Source: Neoroseomonas marina (GTDB taxonomy: Bacteria; Pseudomonadota; Alphaproteobacteria; Acetobacterales; Acetobacteraceae). From it: a DNA stretch of 64,000 bases. The notes beneath the pieces were generated by a model. It searched no databases. It had not been told where the DNA came from and saw nothing but the letters and a program-made list of their open reading frames with translations. The position numbers and the translations under genes are program-made. Shown here piece after piece: positions 1 to 9,499 of the stretch (position 1 is the first letter of the stretch; every line of letters begins with the position of its first letter). The stretch covers positions 124,001-188,000 of the forward strand of contig NZ_JABBKX010000005.1 of NCBI RefSeq assembly GCF_012927745.1. The letters are read 5' to 3'.

Positions 1-1
1 C

Positions 2-1549
2 GCCAAGGAAGCAGCCTGGGCCGCCATCGCCGCCCTGCCCGACCTGCCGACGCTGCGCCGCGCGGCCGAGGAGGCCGGCGCCGCCGAGACCCGCGCCCAG
101 GCCGCCGAGCACGCGGCCCGCGAAGCGCGCCGCAACGCCGAGGCCACCGCGCGGGGCGCGCGGCAGCACGAATCGACGCTCGCCGCCCGTGCGGCGGAGG
201 CGGAGAGCCGTCTCGCGGCGCTGGAACCGCAGCTCGCCCGGCTTGCGGCCGATTGCGGCGAGGCCGAGGCGGCGCTGGCCGAGGCGGTGGCGACCGAGGC
301 TGCGCTGCCGGATCTCGACGCTCTGCGCGCTGCCGTGACGGAGGCGCGCGATGCGCTGACCGCCGCCCGCGGGGCGGAGGTGACGGCGCGCAGCGACATC
401 GCCGCGCTGGCCGCCGAGGCCGGACGCGTCGCCGCGCGGCTACAGGCGGTGGGCGAGGAAGCCGCGCTCTGGACCTCCCGCGGGGAGGATGCCGAGGCGC
501 GGGTGATCGAGTTGCGCCGCCGCAGCGCCGAAGCCGGGACGGAGCGCGAGGCACTCGCGGAAGCCCCGGAGGACGCCGCGGCGCGCCGGCGCAGCGCGGC
601 GTCGCTGCTGGCCGAATCGGAGGCCGCCCACACAGCCGCAGCCGCCGCCCTGTCGGCTGCCGAGACGCGGCTGCGCGACAGCGGCGAGGCCCGCCGCAAG
701 GCCGACGCCGCCTTCGCCACCGCGCGCGAGGGCCAGGTGCGCGCCGAGGCCGCCGCCGAGGCCGCCTCGACAGCCGAGGAAGCCGTCGCGGCCCGCATCG
801 CAGAGCGACTCGGCGAGGATGCCGAGCTGCCGCCGCCGCCCGAGGAACTGTCCGACGCCGCCGAGGAGAAGGCGCGGCGCAAGGTCGAGCGCCTGGCTCG
901 CGAGCGCGAGGAGATGGGCCCGGTCAACCTGCGCGCCGAGATCGAGGTCACCGAGATCGAGGAGCGCATCGGCCAGATCACCACCGACCGCGACGAGGTG
1001 ACGGCGGCCATCGCCAAGCTGCGCGGGTCGATCGGCCACCTGAACCGCGAGGGCCGCGAGCGGCTGCGCGAGGTCTTCGACCGGGTGGATGCCGAGTTCC
1101 GCAACCTGTTCTCCCGCCTGTTCGGCGGCGGGCGGGCGCATCTGGCGCTGGTCGGGTCCGACGATCCGCTCGAGGCGGGGCTCGAGATCTATGCCGAGCC
1201 GCCGGGGAAGAAGCTCGCGACGCTGTCCCTGCTCTCGGGCGGTGAGCAGGCGCTGACCGCGCTCTCCCTCATCTTCGCGGTGTTCCGCTGCCAGCCGGCG
1301 CCGGTCTGCGTGCTGGACGAGGTGGATGCGCCGCTCGACGATGCGAACGTGGAACGTCTCTGTGACCTGCTCGACGCCATGGCGGCGGAAAGCGGGACGC
1401 GCTTCCTGGTGGTGACCCACCACCCGCTGACCATGGCGCGGATGCATCGGCTCTATGGCGTGACGATGCAGGAACGGGGCGTGTCGAGGCTGCTGTCGGT
1501 CGATCTCGGCCAGGCGGTGCAGATGGCCGAGGGGCCTGTCGCGGCGTAG
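2..1549 (+). CDS. smc: Chromosome segregation ATPase SMC, C-terminal part (5' truncated by window)
   Basis: SMC condenses and segregates the chromosome together with ScpA and ScpB. The frame is open to the left window edge, so the N-terminal Walker A head and the hinge lie outside. About the first 370 visible residues are Ala/Glu/Arg-rich, as expected for the returning coiled-coil arm. The C-terminal ATPase lobe follows: the ABC signature LSGGEQALTALSL is encoded near 1232-1270 and Walker B plus D-loop VLDEVDAPLDD near 1309-1341. The gene ends in TAG, just upstream of the ATP synthase promoter. The assignment is firm from the head motifs; the coil itself carries little diagnostic sequence. 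Confidence 0.95.
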   Translation, partial: AKEAAWAAIAALPDLPTLRRAAEEAGAAETRAQAAEHAAREARRNAEATARGARQHESTLAARAAEAESRLAALEPQLARLAADCGEAEAALAEAVATEAALPDLDALRAAVTEARDALTAARGAEVTARSDIAALAAEAGRVAARLQAVGEEAALWTSRGEDAEARVIELRRRSAEAGTEREALAEAPEDAAARRRSAASLLAESEAAHTAAAAALSAAETRLRDSGEARRKADAAFATAREGQVRAEAAAEAASTAEEAVAARIAERLGEDAELPPPPEELSDAAEEKARRKVERLAREREEMGPVNLRAEIEVTEIEERIGQITTDRDEVTAAIAKLRGSIGHLNREGRERLREVFDRVDAEFRNLFSRLFGGGRAHLALVGSDDPLEAGLEIYAEPPGKKLATLSLLSGGEQALTALSLIFAVFRCQPAPVCVLDEVDAPLDDANVERLCDLLDAMAAESGTRFLVVTHHPLTMARMHRLYGVTMQERGVSRLLSVDLGQAVQMAEGPVAA

Positions 1550-1593
1550 GCTAAAAAAGGCCGTGTGGCGCGGGGTTGCTGCGCCGCACGCGC

Positions 1594-1622
1594 TTGACAG
1601 GTGTAAGGCCAAACCCTAAAGG
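1594..1622 (+). promoter_or_regulatory. Probable sigma70-type promoter of the atp F0 operon
   Basis: A perfect -35 TTGACA at 1594-1599 is followed, after a 17-base spacer, by TAAAGG at 1617-1622, a weak -10. It lies between the smc stop and the atpI GTG, where the F0 operon promoter would be expected. The -35 is convincing; the -10 is only a partial match. Confidence 0.5.
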
Positions 1623-1660
1623 CCGCCTGCCTTCCGGCGGGGTTCCGCCAGGGAGCGAAG

Positions 1661-1957
1661 GTGAACGAGCGCAGCGATTTCGAGGATCGGTTGCGGCAGG
1701 CCAGGACCCGACAGGGCCTGGACAAGCGTCCCGCGGGGCGCGGAAGCCTGCCGCCGGGCCCCTGGGGCATCGGACTGCGCGCGGGGGTCGAGGTCGTCTC
1801 GGCCCTGGTCGTCGGCATCGGTTTCGGCTTCGTGCTGGACCGTTGGCTCGGGACCTGGCCTTGGCTCTTCCTGGTGTTCTTCGTCCTGGGCAGCGCGTCC
1901 GGGGTCCTGAACGTCTATCGGCTGTTCAATCCCCGGAAGACACCCCGCGCAAACTGA
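1661..1957 (+). CDS. atpI: ATP synthase protein I (AtpI-like F0 assembly factor)
   Basis: This small membrane protein (98 aa) is thought to help assemble the c-ring of the F0F1 ATP synthase. It has a charged N-terminus (residues 1-30) and two hydrophobic segments (about 36-58 and 66-88) with the GxGFGFVLDRWLGT loop typical of the AtpI/AtpZ group. The GTG start follows GGGAGCGAAG at good distance. It is the first gene of atpI-atpB-atpE-atpF'-atpF, the usual alphaproteobacterial F0 operon, which is separate from the F1 genes. Confidence 0.85.
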   Translation: MNERSDFEDRLRQARTRQGLDKRPAGRGSLPPGPWGIGLRAGVEVVSALVVGIGFGFVLDRWLGTWPWLFLVFFVLGSASGVLNVYRLFNPRKTPRAN

Positions 1958-1979
1958 CGGACGAACGGGAGACAGGCCG

Positions 1980-2735
1980 GTGGCAGCCGAAGGCAAGACG
2001 ATCGACGCGCTCAGCCAGTTCGAGCTCTCGCCGGTGCTCGGCGTGTTCGGCGATGCCGTGTCGTTCAGCCAGTCGAACCTGATGATGCTGGTGGCGGTCC
2101 TGATCACCTTCCTGCTGATGAAGCTGACGGCCGATCGCGGCGAACTCGTTCCCGGCCGCCTTCAGGCGTTGGGCGAGGCGTCTTACAGCTTCATCGCCGG
2201 CATGGTGCGCGACCAGGTCGGCGACGAGGGCAAGAAGTATTTCCCCTTCGTCTTCTCGATCTTCATGTTCGTGCTGCTGGGCAATCTGCTCGGCATGGTG
2301 CCCTATTCCTTCACCTTCACCTCCCACATCATGGTCACGCTGACGCTCGCGATCGTGGTGTTCCTGGTGGTGACGTGCGTGGCGCTCGCCATCCACGGCA
2401 TGCACTTCTTCACCTACTTTTTCCCCGAGGGCGCGCCGAAGTGGCTGGCGCCGATCATCATCCCGGTCGAGATCATCTCCTACTTCTCCCGCGTGGTGTC
2501 CCTCTCGGTCCGTCTTTTCGCGAACATGGTCGCCGGCCACGTCATGCTGAAGGTGTTCGCCACCTTCGTCGTGCTGCTGGGCGGCCTCGGCGCCATCGGC
2601 CCCTTCGTGGCCGCCATGCCGCTCGCGGTGAACGTTGTCCTGGTCGGTTTCGAATTCCTGGTGGCCTTCCTGCAGGCCTATGTCTTCGCGATCCTGACCA
2701 GCATCTACCTGCACGACGCGGTCCACCTGCACTGA
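1980..2735 (+). CDS. atpB: F0F1 ATP synthase subunit a
   Basis: Subunit a forms the two proton half-channels against the c-ring in the inner membrane. The 251-residue protein has the usual hydrophobic helices, and the essential helix-4 arginine is R178 in [13 protein letters not shown]. The C-terminal segment [19 protein letters not shown] is typical of the family. The GTG start has GGGAGACAG upstream. It lies 22 bases after atpI and 76 bases before atpE. Confidence 0.96.
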   Translation: MAAEGKTIDALSQFELSPVLGVFGDAVSFSQSNLMMLVAVLITFLLMKLTADRGELVPGRLQALGEASYSFIAGMVRDQVGDEGKKYFPFVFSIFMFVLLGNLLGMVPYSFTFTSHIMVTLTLAIVVFLVVTCVALAIHGMHFFTYFFPEGAPKWLAPIIIPVEIISYFSRVVSLSVRLFANMVAGHVMLKVFATFVVLLGGLGAIGPFVAAMPLAVNVVLVGFEFLVAFLQAYVFAILTSIYLHDAVHLH

Positions 2736-2811
2736 CCCGCCATGTGAACGGGGTGCGGTTGGCACCTGCGTACGTACAGAACCTCCATGTGATTTAGGAA
2801 GGACGAGCATC

Positions 2812-3036
2812 ATGGAAGTCGCCGCCGCGAAGGCCCTCGGGGCCGGTATCGCCGTCATCGCCCTCTTCGGCGTTGGTCTGGGCATCGGCAACATCTTCTC
2901 CTCGCTGATCAACAGCGTGGCGCGCAACCCGGCGGCCCGCGATGCGGTCTTCCCGATCGGCATTCTCGGTTTCGCGCTGACGGAAGCCGTGGCGCTCTTC
3001 GCGCTGCTGATCGCCTTCCTCATCCTGTTCGCCTGA
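2812..3036 (+). CDS. atpE: F0F1 ATP synthase subunit c
   Basis: This is the proteolipid of the rotating c-ring (74 aa, two-helix hairpin). The Gly-rich first helix contains [19 protein letters not shown], the polar loop is ARNPAARD, and the proton-carrying acid is E58 in [10 protein letters not shown]. The ATG is preceded by AGGAAGGACGAG, a strong ribosome site that suits the high copy number needed for this subunit. Two stable hairpins follow the stop codon. Confidence 0.97.
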   Translation: MEVAAAKALGAGIAVIALFGVGLGIGNIFSSLINSVARNPAARDAVFPIGILGFALTEAVALFALLIAFLILFA

Positions 3037-3043
3037 TCACCCC

Positions 3044-3110
3044 GGCCCCGCCGGCCCATCCGGGCCTTGGCGGGGCCACGGGCCTGCCCGGGCGGCCTTT
3101 GGCCCGGGCA
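3044..3110 (+). other. Two strong hairpins between atpE and atpF'
   Basis: Hairpin 1 pairs GGCCCCGCC (3044-3052) with GGCGGGGCC (3069-3077) and contains a nested GGCCC/GGGCC stem. Hairpin 2 pairs TGCCCGGGC (3085-3093) with GCCCGGGCA (3102-3110). Neither is followed by a T run, so they are not simple terminators. They may stabilise the upstream atpB-atpE message or lower read-through into the b subunits; that role is inferred from position only. Confidence 0.6.
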
Positions 3111-3131
3111 TCGAGGCGAGGAGAGACGGCG

Positions 3132-3734
3132 ATGCGCCGAGTGACGTTGCTGGCGGCCCTGGCCGCTACCCTGCCCACCATTGCCATGGCCGCGAGTTCC
3201 TCGGCGGTGCCCGTCGAGGGCATGCCGCAGCTCGCCTTCGGCCACCCCGAGCAGGGCCGCCTGCTGGTCGGCCAGGTGGTGTGGCTGCTGCTCATCTTCG
3301 CGGCGCTCTATTTCCTCATGGCCAAGATCGCGCTGCCGCGCGTCGGCGCCGTGATCGAGAACCGCCACGCGCGCATCGCCGCGGACCTCGAGGCCGCGCA
3401 GGCCGCGAAGGCCGAGGCTGACGGCGCCATGGCCGCGCACCGCGCCGCCACCGAAGCCGCCCGTGGCGAGGCCCGCGCCGCCGTCGCTTCCGCCGTCCAG
3501 GCCGCCCAGGCCGACAGCGACGCGAAGGCCGCCGCGCTGAACGCCCGGCTCAACGCCCAGATCGCCGAAGCCGAGGCCCGCATCGAGGCGGCCCGCGCCT
3601 CCGCGATGGGTGCGATCCGCGGCGTCGCCACCGACACCGCCGAGGCGCTGGTCGCCAAGCTCGTCGGCCGCGCCGACCGCGCCGCGATCGACACCGCCGT
3701 GGGCGCCGCGCTGACCGCGCAGGGGAGGGCCTGA
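3132..3734 (+). CDS. atpF': F0F1 ATP synthase subunit b'
   Basis: This is the second peripheral-stalk subunit, pairing with b to hold the F1 head against F0. The ATG at 3132 was chosen because GAGGCGAGGAGAGAC precedes it; an in-frame upstream extension is possible but unsupported. The protein has 200 residues. Residues 1-20 look like a cleavable signal peptide ending in IAMA, then comes the true membrane anchor (about 38-60, VVWLLLIFAALYFLMAK), then a long Ala/Glu/Arg helix. The signal-like leader is unusual for b-type subunits. Its stop overlaps the atpF start by one base (TGATG). Confidence 0.9.
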   Translation: MRRVTLLAALAATLPTIAMAASSSAVPVEGMPQLAFGHPEQGRLLVGQVVWLLLIFAALYFLMAKIALPRVGAVIENRHARIAADLEAAQAAKAEADGAMAAHRAATEAARGEARAAVASAVQAAQADSDAKAAALNARLNAQIAEAEARIEAARASAMGAIRGVATDTAEALVAKLVGRADRAAIDTAVGAALTAQGRA

Positions 3735-4240
3735 TGCACCACTACGAGCACTTCTGGCTCAACCCGCAGTTCTGGGTCGCCGTCTCCTTCGTCATCTTCT
3801 TCCTGCTGCTGGGCAAGAAGATGTGGGGCGCGCTGGCCGGCGCGCTCGACGGCAAGGCCGAGGGCATCCGCCGCCAGCTGTCGGAAGCCGCCGAGCTGCG
3901 CGCGCAGGCCGAGCAGATGCTGGCCGATGCCGAAGCCGAGCGCGCCGCCGCGGCGAAGGAAGCCGAGGAACTGCTGGCCCGCGCCCGTGACGAGGCCGTC
4001 CGCCTGGCCTCCGCCGCGGCCGCCGAGGCCGAGGCCGCCGCCAAGCGCCGCGAGCGCATGGCGATGGACCGTATCGCCGCCGCCGAGGCCTCCGCGGTCG
4101 CCGAGGTGCGCAACGCCGCCGCCGACATCGCCGGCGTGGCCGCGCGGACCGTCATCCGGGCGACGCATGACGCCGCCGCGGATGCCGCGCTGGTGGACCA
4201 GAGCGTCGCGGAACTGCCGAAGGCCCTGCGCGCCGCCTGA
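3734..4240 (+). CDS. atpF: F0F1 ATP synthase subunit b
   Basis: Peripheral-stalk subunit b, 168 aa. One N-terminal membrane helix (about residues 11-30, FWVAVSFVIFFLLLGKKMW) is followed by a long charged, Ala-rich helix for dimerisation with b'. Its ATG overlaps the b' stop codon (TGATG), so the two stalk subunits are translationally coupled and probably made 1:1. It is the last gene of the F0 operon and is followed by a rho-independent terminator. Confidence 0.95.
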   Translation: MHHYEHFWLNPQFWVAVSFVIFFLLLGKKMWGALAGALDGKAEGIRRQLSEAAELRAQAEQMLADAEAERAAAAKEAEELLARARDEAVRLASAAAAEAEAAAKRRERMAMDRIAAAEASAVAEVRNAAADIAGVAARTVIRATHDAAADAALVDQSVAELPKALRAA

Positions 4241-4261
4241 TCCGCTGCGCTGCGCCGCAGC

Positions 4262-4295
4262 AAAGGGTGCCCGCCGCAAGGCCGGCACCCTTTTT
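4262..4295 (+). terminator. Rho-independent terminator of the atp operon
   Basis: The arms AAAGGGTGCC (4262-4271) and GGCACCCTTT (4284-4293) pair perfectly around a 12-base loop and run into T5 (4291-4295). It sits 22 bases after the atpF stop. Confidence 0.9.
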
Positions 4296-4386
4296 CATGT
4301 TCGCAGAGCGGGCAGACGGCCTTTCCCTCCGCCCCGCGATGGAGCAAGCATGCGCCACTCGCGTTCATGACCGGGGGCAAAACCGC

Positions 4387-5961
4387 ATGACATTCCGCTT
4401 CACGCTCGCAGCCGCGTTACTCGCCGGCAGCACCTTCGCCGCGCAGGCCAACACCTTCCGGTGGGCCAATGACGGCGACACCAATTCCATGGATCCGTAC
4501 ACGCGGCAGGAAACCTTCCTGCTGTCGTTCAACGCCAACATCTACGAACCGCTCGTGCGCCGCGACGCGCAGATGCGCGTGGAACCGGCGCTGGCGGAGC
4601 GGTGGGAGAACCTGTCCCCGACCGTGTGGCGCTTCCACCTGCGCCGCGGCGTGAAGTTCTCCGACGGTACGCCCTTCACCGCCGACGACGTGGTGTTCAG
4701 CGCGCAGCGCGCGCGGGCGCAGGGGTCGAACATCCAGGGCGTGCTCGCCTCGGTGAAGGAGGTCCGCCGCGTCGACGACCACACGGTCGACTTCGAGACC
4801 ACGGTCCCGAATCCGATCCTCCTCCAGGAGATCACCAACTGGGGCATGATGAGCCGGGCCTGGTCGGAGCAGCACAATGCGACCCGCCCGGCCGACCTGA
4901 CGGCGCGCGAGGAGAACTTCGCGACCCGCAACGCGATGGGCACGGGCCCCTTCCTGCTGTCGTCGCGCGAACCGGACCGCCGCACGGTGCTGGTGCCGAA
5001 TCCGAACTGGTGGGACACGCCGCGCCACAACCTCACGCGCGTCGAGTTCAACGTCATCTCGAACGACGCGACGCGCGTGGCCGCGCTGCTCTCGGGTGAG
5101 ATCGACTTCCTCTACACCGTGCCGCCGCAGGACGTGGAGCGCATCCGCCGCTCGCAGGGCGTGTCCATCATGCAGGGGCCGGAACTGCGCACGATCTTCC
5201 TCGGCATGGACCAGATGCGGCCGCAGTTGCTGAAGTCCGACGTGCAGGGGAAGAACCCGTTCCAGGATGTGCGCGTGCGCCGCGCCATGCTGCTCGCGAT
5301 CGACGTGAACGCCATCCAGCGCACGGTGATGCGGGGGCAGTCGCGGCCGTCGAACCTGATGTACGGGCCGGGCGTCAACGGCTTCGTCGAGGCCGATGAC
5401 CAGCGCCCCGCGGTGAACATCAACGAAGGGCGCCGCCTGCTGGCCGAGGCCGGGTATCCGAACGGCTTCGGCGTGACGATGGACTGCCCGAACGACCGCT
5501 ACGTGAACGACGAGGCGATCTGCACGGCGATCACCGCGATGCTCGCCCGCGTGGGCATCCGCGTGACGCTCAACGCGCAGACCCGCGCGCGCTACTTCGC
5601 CGAGATCAATGCGCCGCGCTTCAACACGTCCTTCTACCTGCTCGGCTGGACGCCTTCGACCTCGGACGCGCACAACGCCCTCTACAACCTGGCGGCGACG
5701 CGCGACGGCGCGCGCGGCGTGTTCAACAGCGCGGGCTATTCCAACCCGCAGTTCGACGCGCTGCTGGACCGCATGGCGGTGGAGACCGACCCGGCGCAGC
5801 GCCAGCGCATGATCTCCGAGGCGAGCCGGATCCTGCGCGACGATGTCGCGTTCATCCCGCTGCACCAGCAGCAGATCGTCTGGGCCGTGCGGCAGGGCTG
5901 GACCGTCGTCCAGACGGCCGACAACTACTTCGCGCTTCGTCACGTGCGCCGCGGCCAGTAA
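4387..5961 (+). CDS. ABC transporter substrate-binding protein, family 5 (DppA/OppA-like)
   Basis: Periplasmic solute receptor of the peptide/opine/nickel ABC importer class, 524 aa. A signal peptide (residues about 1-20, ending FAAQA) precedes the mature domain. Family hallmarks are the N-terminal ANDGDTNSMDPYTRQ, the segment FHLRRGVKFSDGTPFTADDVVFS, and the region of DVRVRRAMLLAIDVNAI near the middle. The ATG at 4387 was chosen because translation from it starts directly with the signal peptide. No permease or ATPase genes adjoin it, so the ligand is unknown and the partner transporter must lie elsewhere. Confidence 0.88.
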   Translation: MTFRFTLAAALLAGSTFAAQANTFRWANDGDTNSMDPYTRQETFLLSFNANIYEPLVRRDAQMRVEPALAERWENLSPTVWRFHLRRGVKFSDGTPFTADDVVFSAQRARAQGSNIQGVLASVKEVRRVDDHTVDFETTVPNPILLQEITNWGMMSRAWSEQHNATRPADLTAREENFATRNAMGTGPFLLSSREPDRRTVLVPNPNWWDTPRHNLTRVEFNVISNDATRVAALLSGEIDFLYTVPPQDVERIRRSQGVSIMQGPELRTIFLGMDQMRPQLLKSDVQGKNPFQDVRVRRAMLLAIDVNAIQRTVMRGQSRPSNLMYGPGVNGFVEADDQRPAVNINEGRRLLAEAGYPNGFGVTMDCPNDRYVNDEAICTAITAMLARVGIRVTLNAQTRARYFAEINAPRFNTSFYLLGWTPSTSDAHNALYNLAATRDGARGVFNSAGYSNPQFDALLDRMAVETDPAQRQRMISEASRILRDDVAFIPLHQQQIVWAVRQGWTVVQTADNYFALRHVRRGQ

Positions 5962-5968
5962 GGCCGAA

Positions 5969-6022
5969 GGCCGAAAGGCCCTGCGGGTCGATTTCCGGGG
6001 AGGGCAGTGCCCTCCCCGTTTT
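5969..6022 (-). repeat. Composite palindromic element copy A, also a bidirectional terminator
   Basis: Hairpin 1 has arms CGGGGAGGGC (5996-6005) and GCCCTCCCCG (6009-6018) and is followed on the plus strand by TTTT (6019-6022), so it should terminate the upstream binding-protein gene. About 15 bases away lies hairpin 2, GGCC-GAAA-GGCC (5969-5980). The hairpin-linker-hairpin layout, read on the minus strand, matches other intergenic copies in this window. It lies between convergent genes. Confidence 0.75.
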
Positions 6023-6026
6023 CGTT

Positions 6027-6998
6027 TCAGTCGGCGCGTGCGCCGGACGCCGTGACGGCGTCCCGCCACCGTGTGCTTTCCGCCGCCACGAAGGCCGGCA
6101 GGTCGCTGCGCGGAATCGGCATCGGGTCGAAGGCGCGGTCGCGGAACAGCGTCGTCATCTCCGGGCCGGCCAGGGCGCGGCGCGTCTCCGCGTCGATGCG
6201 CGCCAGCACCGGTTCCGGGGTGCCGCGCAGGGCGAACAGGCCGGTCCAGTTCACCGACAGGAAGCCCGGCAGCACGGTCGCGATCGGCGGGACGCCGGGC
6301 AGCGCCGCGGTCTCGGTCGTCGAGGCGACGCCGAGCGCGCGGATCGCCCCGCCGCGCACCTGCGGCAGCGCGGTGCCGAGCCCGTCGAACATCATCGGCA
6401 CATTGCCCGCGACCAGGTCCGTCATCGCCGGTGCGCTGCCGCGATAGGGGACGTGCGTCATGTCGACGCCGACGGCGGCGCGGAACATCTCCCCGGTCAG
6501 GTGCAGCTGGGATCCGGTACCGGCCGAGCCGTAGTTCACCTGGCCCGGATGCGCGCGGATATGGGCGACGAGTTCCGCGAGCGTGGGCATCGGCAGCACG
6601 CGCGGGTTCACCACCAGCACGTTGGGCTGCTGCGCGAGCATCGCGACCGGCAGGAAGTCGGTGTCGGGATCGAAGGGCATCCGCGCATAGAGCGCCTTGT
6701 TGATGCAGATGAGCGAGGCCGTCGCGACCAGAAGCGTGTGCCCGTCGGGATCGGAGCGCGCAAAGGCCTCGCCCGCCACGGTGCCGCCGGCGCCGCCGCG
6801 GTTGTCGATCACCACCGGCTGGCCGAGGGCGACGGACAGTCGTTCCCCGACCGCTCGCGCGAGGATGTCGGTGGTGCCGCCGGCGGCGAAGGGCACCAGG
6901 ATGCGCATGGGGCGTGAGGGGAAGGCCTGGGCGCGCGCCGGCGCGGCAAGCGCGGCGCCGGCCGCGAGCACGAGGGCGCGGCGGGTGGGGCGGACCAT
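6027..6998 (-). CDS. Bug/TctC-family periplasmic binding protein
   Basis: Receptor of the tripartite tricarboxylate transporter type, 323 aa. A twin-arginine-like leader (MVRPTRRALVLAAG...) ends near residue 24 (ARAQ). Family hallmarks are FPSRPMRILVPFAAGGTTDI, the segment GQPVVIDNRGGAGG and the later NYGSAGTGSQLHL with its ligand-contacting loop. The ATG is preceded by GGAGAGCC. No tctA or tctB membrane gene is nearby. Large numbers of such orphan receptors are typical of Acetobacteraceae and Burkholderiales. The ligand cannot be predicted, although carboxylates are common for the family. Confidence 0.9.
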   Translation of the reverse strand: MVRPTRRALVLAAGAALAAPARAQAFPSRPMRILVPFAAGGTTDILARAVGERLSVALGQPVVIDNRGGAGGTVAGEAFARSDPDGHTLLVATASLICINKALYARMPFDPDTDFLPVAMLAQQPNVLVVNPRVLPMPTLAELVAHIRAHPGQVNYGSAGTGSQLHLTGEMFRAAVGVDMTHVPYRGSAPAMTDLVAGNVPMMFDGLGTALPQVRGGAIRALGVASTTETAALPGVPPIATVLPGFLSVNWTGLFALRGTPEPVLARIDAETRRALAGPEMTTLFRDRAFDPMPIPRSDLPAFVAAESTRWRDAVTASGARAD

Positions 6999-7027
6999 GG
7001 GCGGCTCTCCGGCTGGATGGGTGAAGT

Positions 7028-8322
7028 CTAGGCCGCGTTCGGCGCGAGGAGCATCCCCCCGGGACGCAGCGCGTCCTCCCCGTCGAGCAATATCGCCAGC
7101 GCGGTTCGGACGCCCCCGGCCCCGAGCACGGGCGTCGCGAAGCGAATGGCCTTCGCGCGCACGGCCGCGGCGTCCATCGGCAGGTCGGGGTCGCCGGCGA
7201 CGCGCTCGGCCCGGGCGGCGCGCCGCGTGCCATCGCGCAGCGTCACGGCGACGGTCGCGCCGCGCCGGCCGGCGGCGGTGAGCGTCTCGTCTTCCGCGAG
7301 CGTCACCAGGGCCTCGATCCGGCGCAGCGCAGGGTCGGACAGCGCGGCATCGGTGTAGGCCGCTGGGCCGAGGTCGCGCTGCACCAACGCCGCAGCCACC
7401 GCCCAGGACAGGCTGAACTGCGCCGCGATGGCGCTGCGCGGCGCGCGGTTGGCGGCGTAGCGCAGCGCCTCGGCATAGGTGGACAGGGTGATCGCGGCGA
7501 TGTCGTCCGGCGATGATGCGCCGAGGTCGAGCGCCGCGGCCGCCGCGTAATGCGCGTGGCGCACGCCGGCGAAGGGCTTGATGTAGGCTTCCTCGAGCAG
7601 CCACTGGCCCGGCGGCGCGACCTCGGCCGGCGCCTCCAGGCCGAGCGCGACGCGGCGGGCCTCGGCGACGCCGACCTCGGGCGCATCCATCCCGGCCATC
7701 GCGGCGGCGGCCGCGAGCGTCCCGAGCAGCGCGGCGTGGGCCGGGTAGGAATTGCGCCCGTCCATGCCCGCCGCGATCGGCGCATACATCGCGAAGGGCA
7801 CCTGGCAGCCCGCGAGGCGCACGGCGCGCCCCGCCGCGGCGGCATCCCCGCCGGCGAGCCGCACTGCCGTCGCCGCGGCACCGAGGGAGTGCCACGACCC
7901 GTCGACATGCATCCCGGGCCGGATGCGCCAGGCCTCGCCGGCGCGGCCGCCCACTTCGTAGCCGAGTGCGAAGGCCGCGAGTGCCTCGCCCAGCGTCACG
8001 CGCCCTTCGGCAAGGGCTGCGATGCAGAGCGGTGCCACCGACAGTCCCGGGCGGCCATGCGCGCGGGCGAGTCCCTCATTCGCCTCGTCCCAGCACATCG
8101 CCGCCGCGAGGACGGCCGAGGCCCCCGCGGCGGACAGGGGCGCATCCACGCCCGGCAGGCGAATCGTGCCGGGCATAGTCGCGGCGAGTGCGGCCCCGAA
8201 GGCGCGCACCCGGGCGTGGCCTAGCCCAGCCATCATGCAGCCCAGGCTGTCCGACAGCAGGAGCCGCGCCTTGCCCGCCGCCGCGCTGCCGGGCGGCGGG
8301 CCGTTCCAGGCGAAGTCGATGC

Positions 8323-8326
<4 letters not shown>
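7028..8326 (-). CDS. MmgE/PrpD family protein (2-methylcitrate dehydratase-like)
   Basis: The family contains 2-methylcitrate dehydratase and aconitate decarboxylase-type enzymes acting on tricarboxylates. Visible hallmarks are LLLSDSLGCMMAGLGH near the N-terminus, the central GYEVGGRAGEAW and HVDGSWHSLGAAATAVRLAGG, and the PFAGVRHAHYA region. The start is uncertain. No ATG, GTG or TTG occurs at the expected place, but a CTG at 8326 overlaps the upstream DctP stop as CTGA and gives 432 aa, close to the family norm. The nearest other starts are GTG at 8419 (long overlap) or an internal ATG that would remove conserved sequence. Coupling to a TRAP-type receptor suggests a shared carboxylate substrate (inference). 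Confidence 0.82.
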
Positions 8327-9420
<1,094 letters not shown>

Positions 9421-9499
9421 TCCTGTACTTCCTCCCACGCCGGCGAATGCCTGGCGGGCGGCAAGAATGCTGGGCGCACGGGCGCCGCGCAACGGTTGG

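Noticed and set aside
4417..7233. 938-codon minus-strand frame spanning the ABC receptor and the Bug gene
   Set aside because: It covers two real genes in other frames, and its translation is Arg/Pro/Ala-rich without any family feature.
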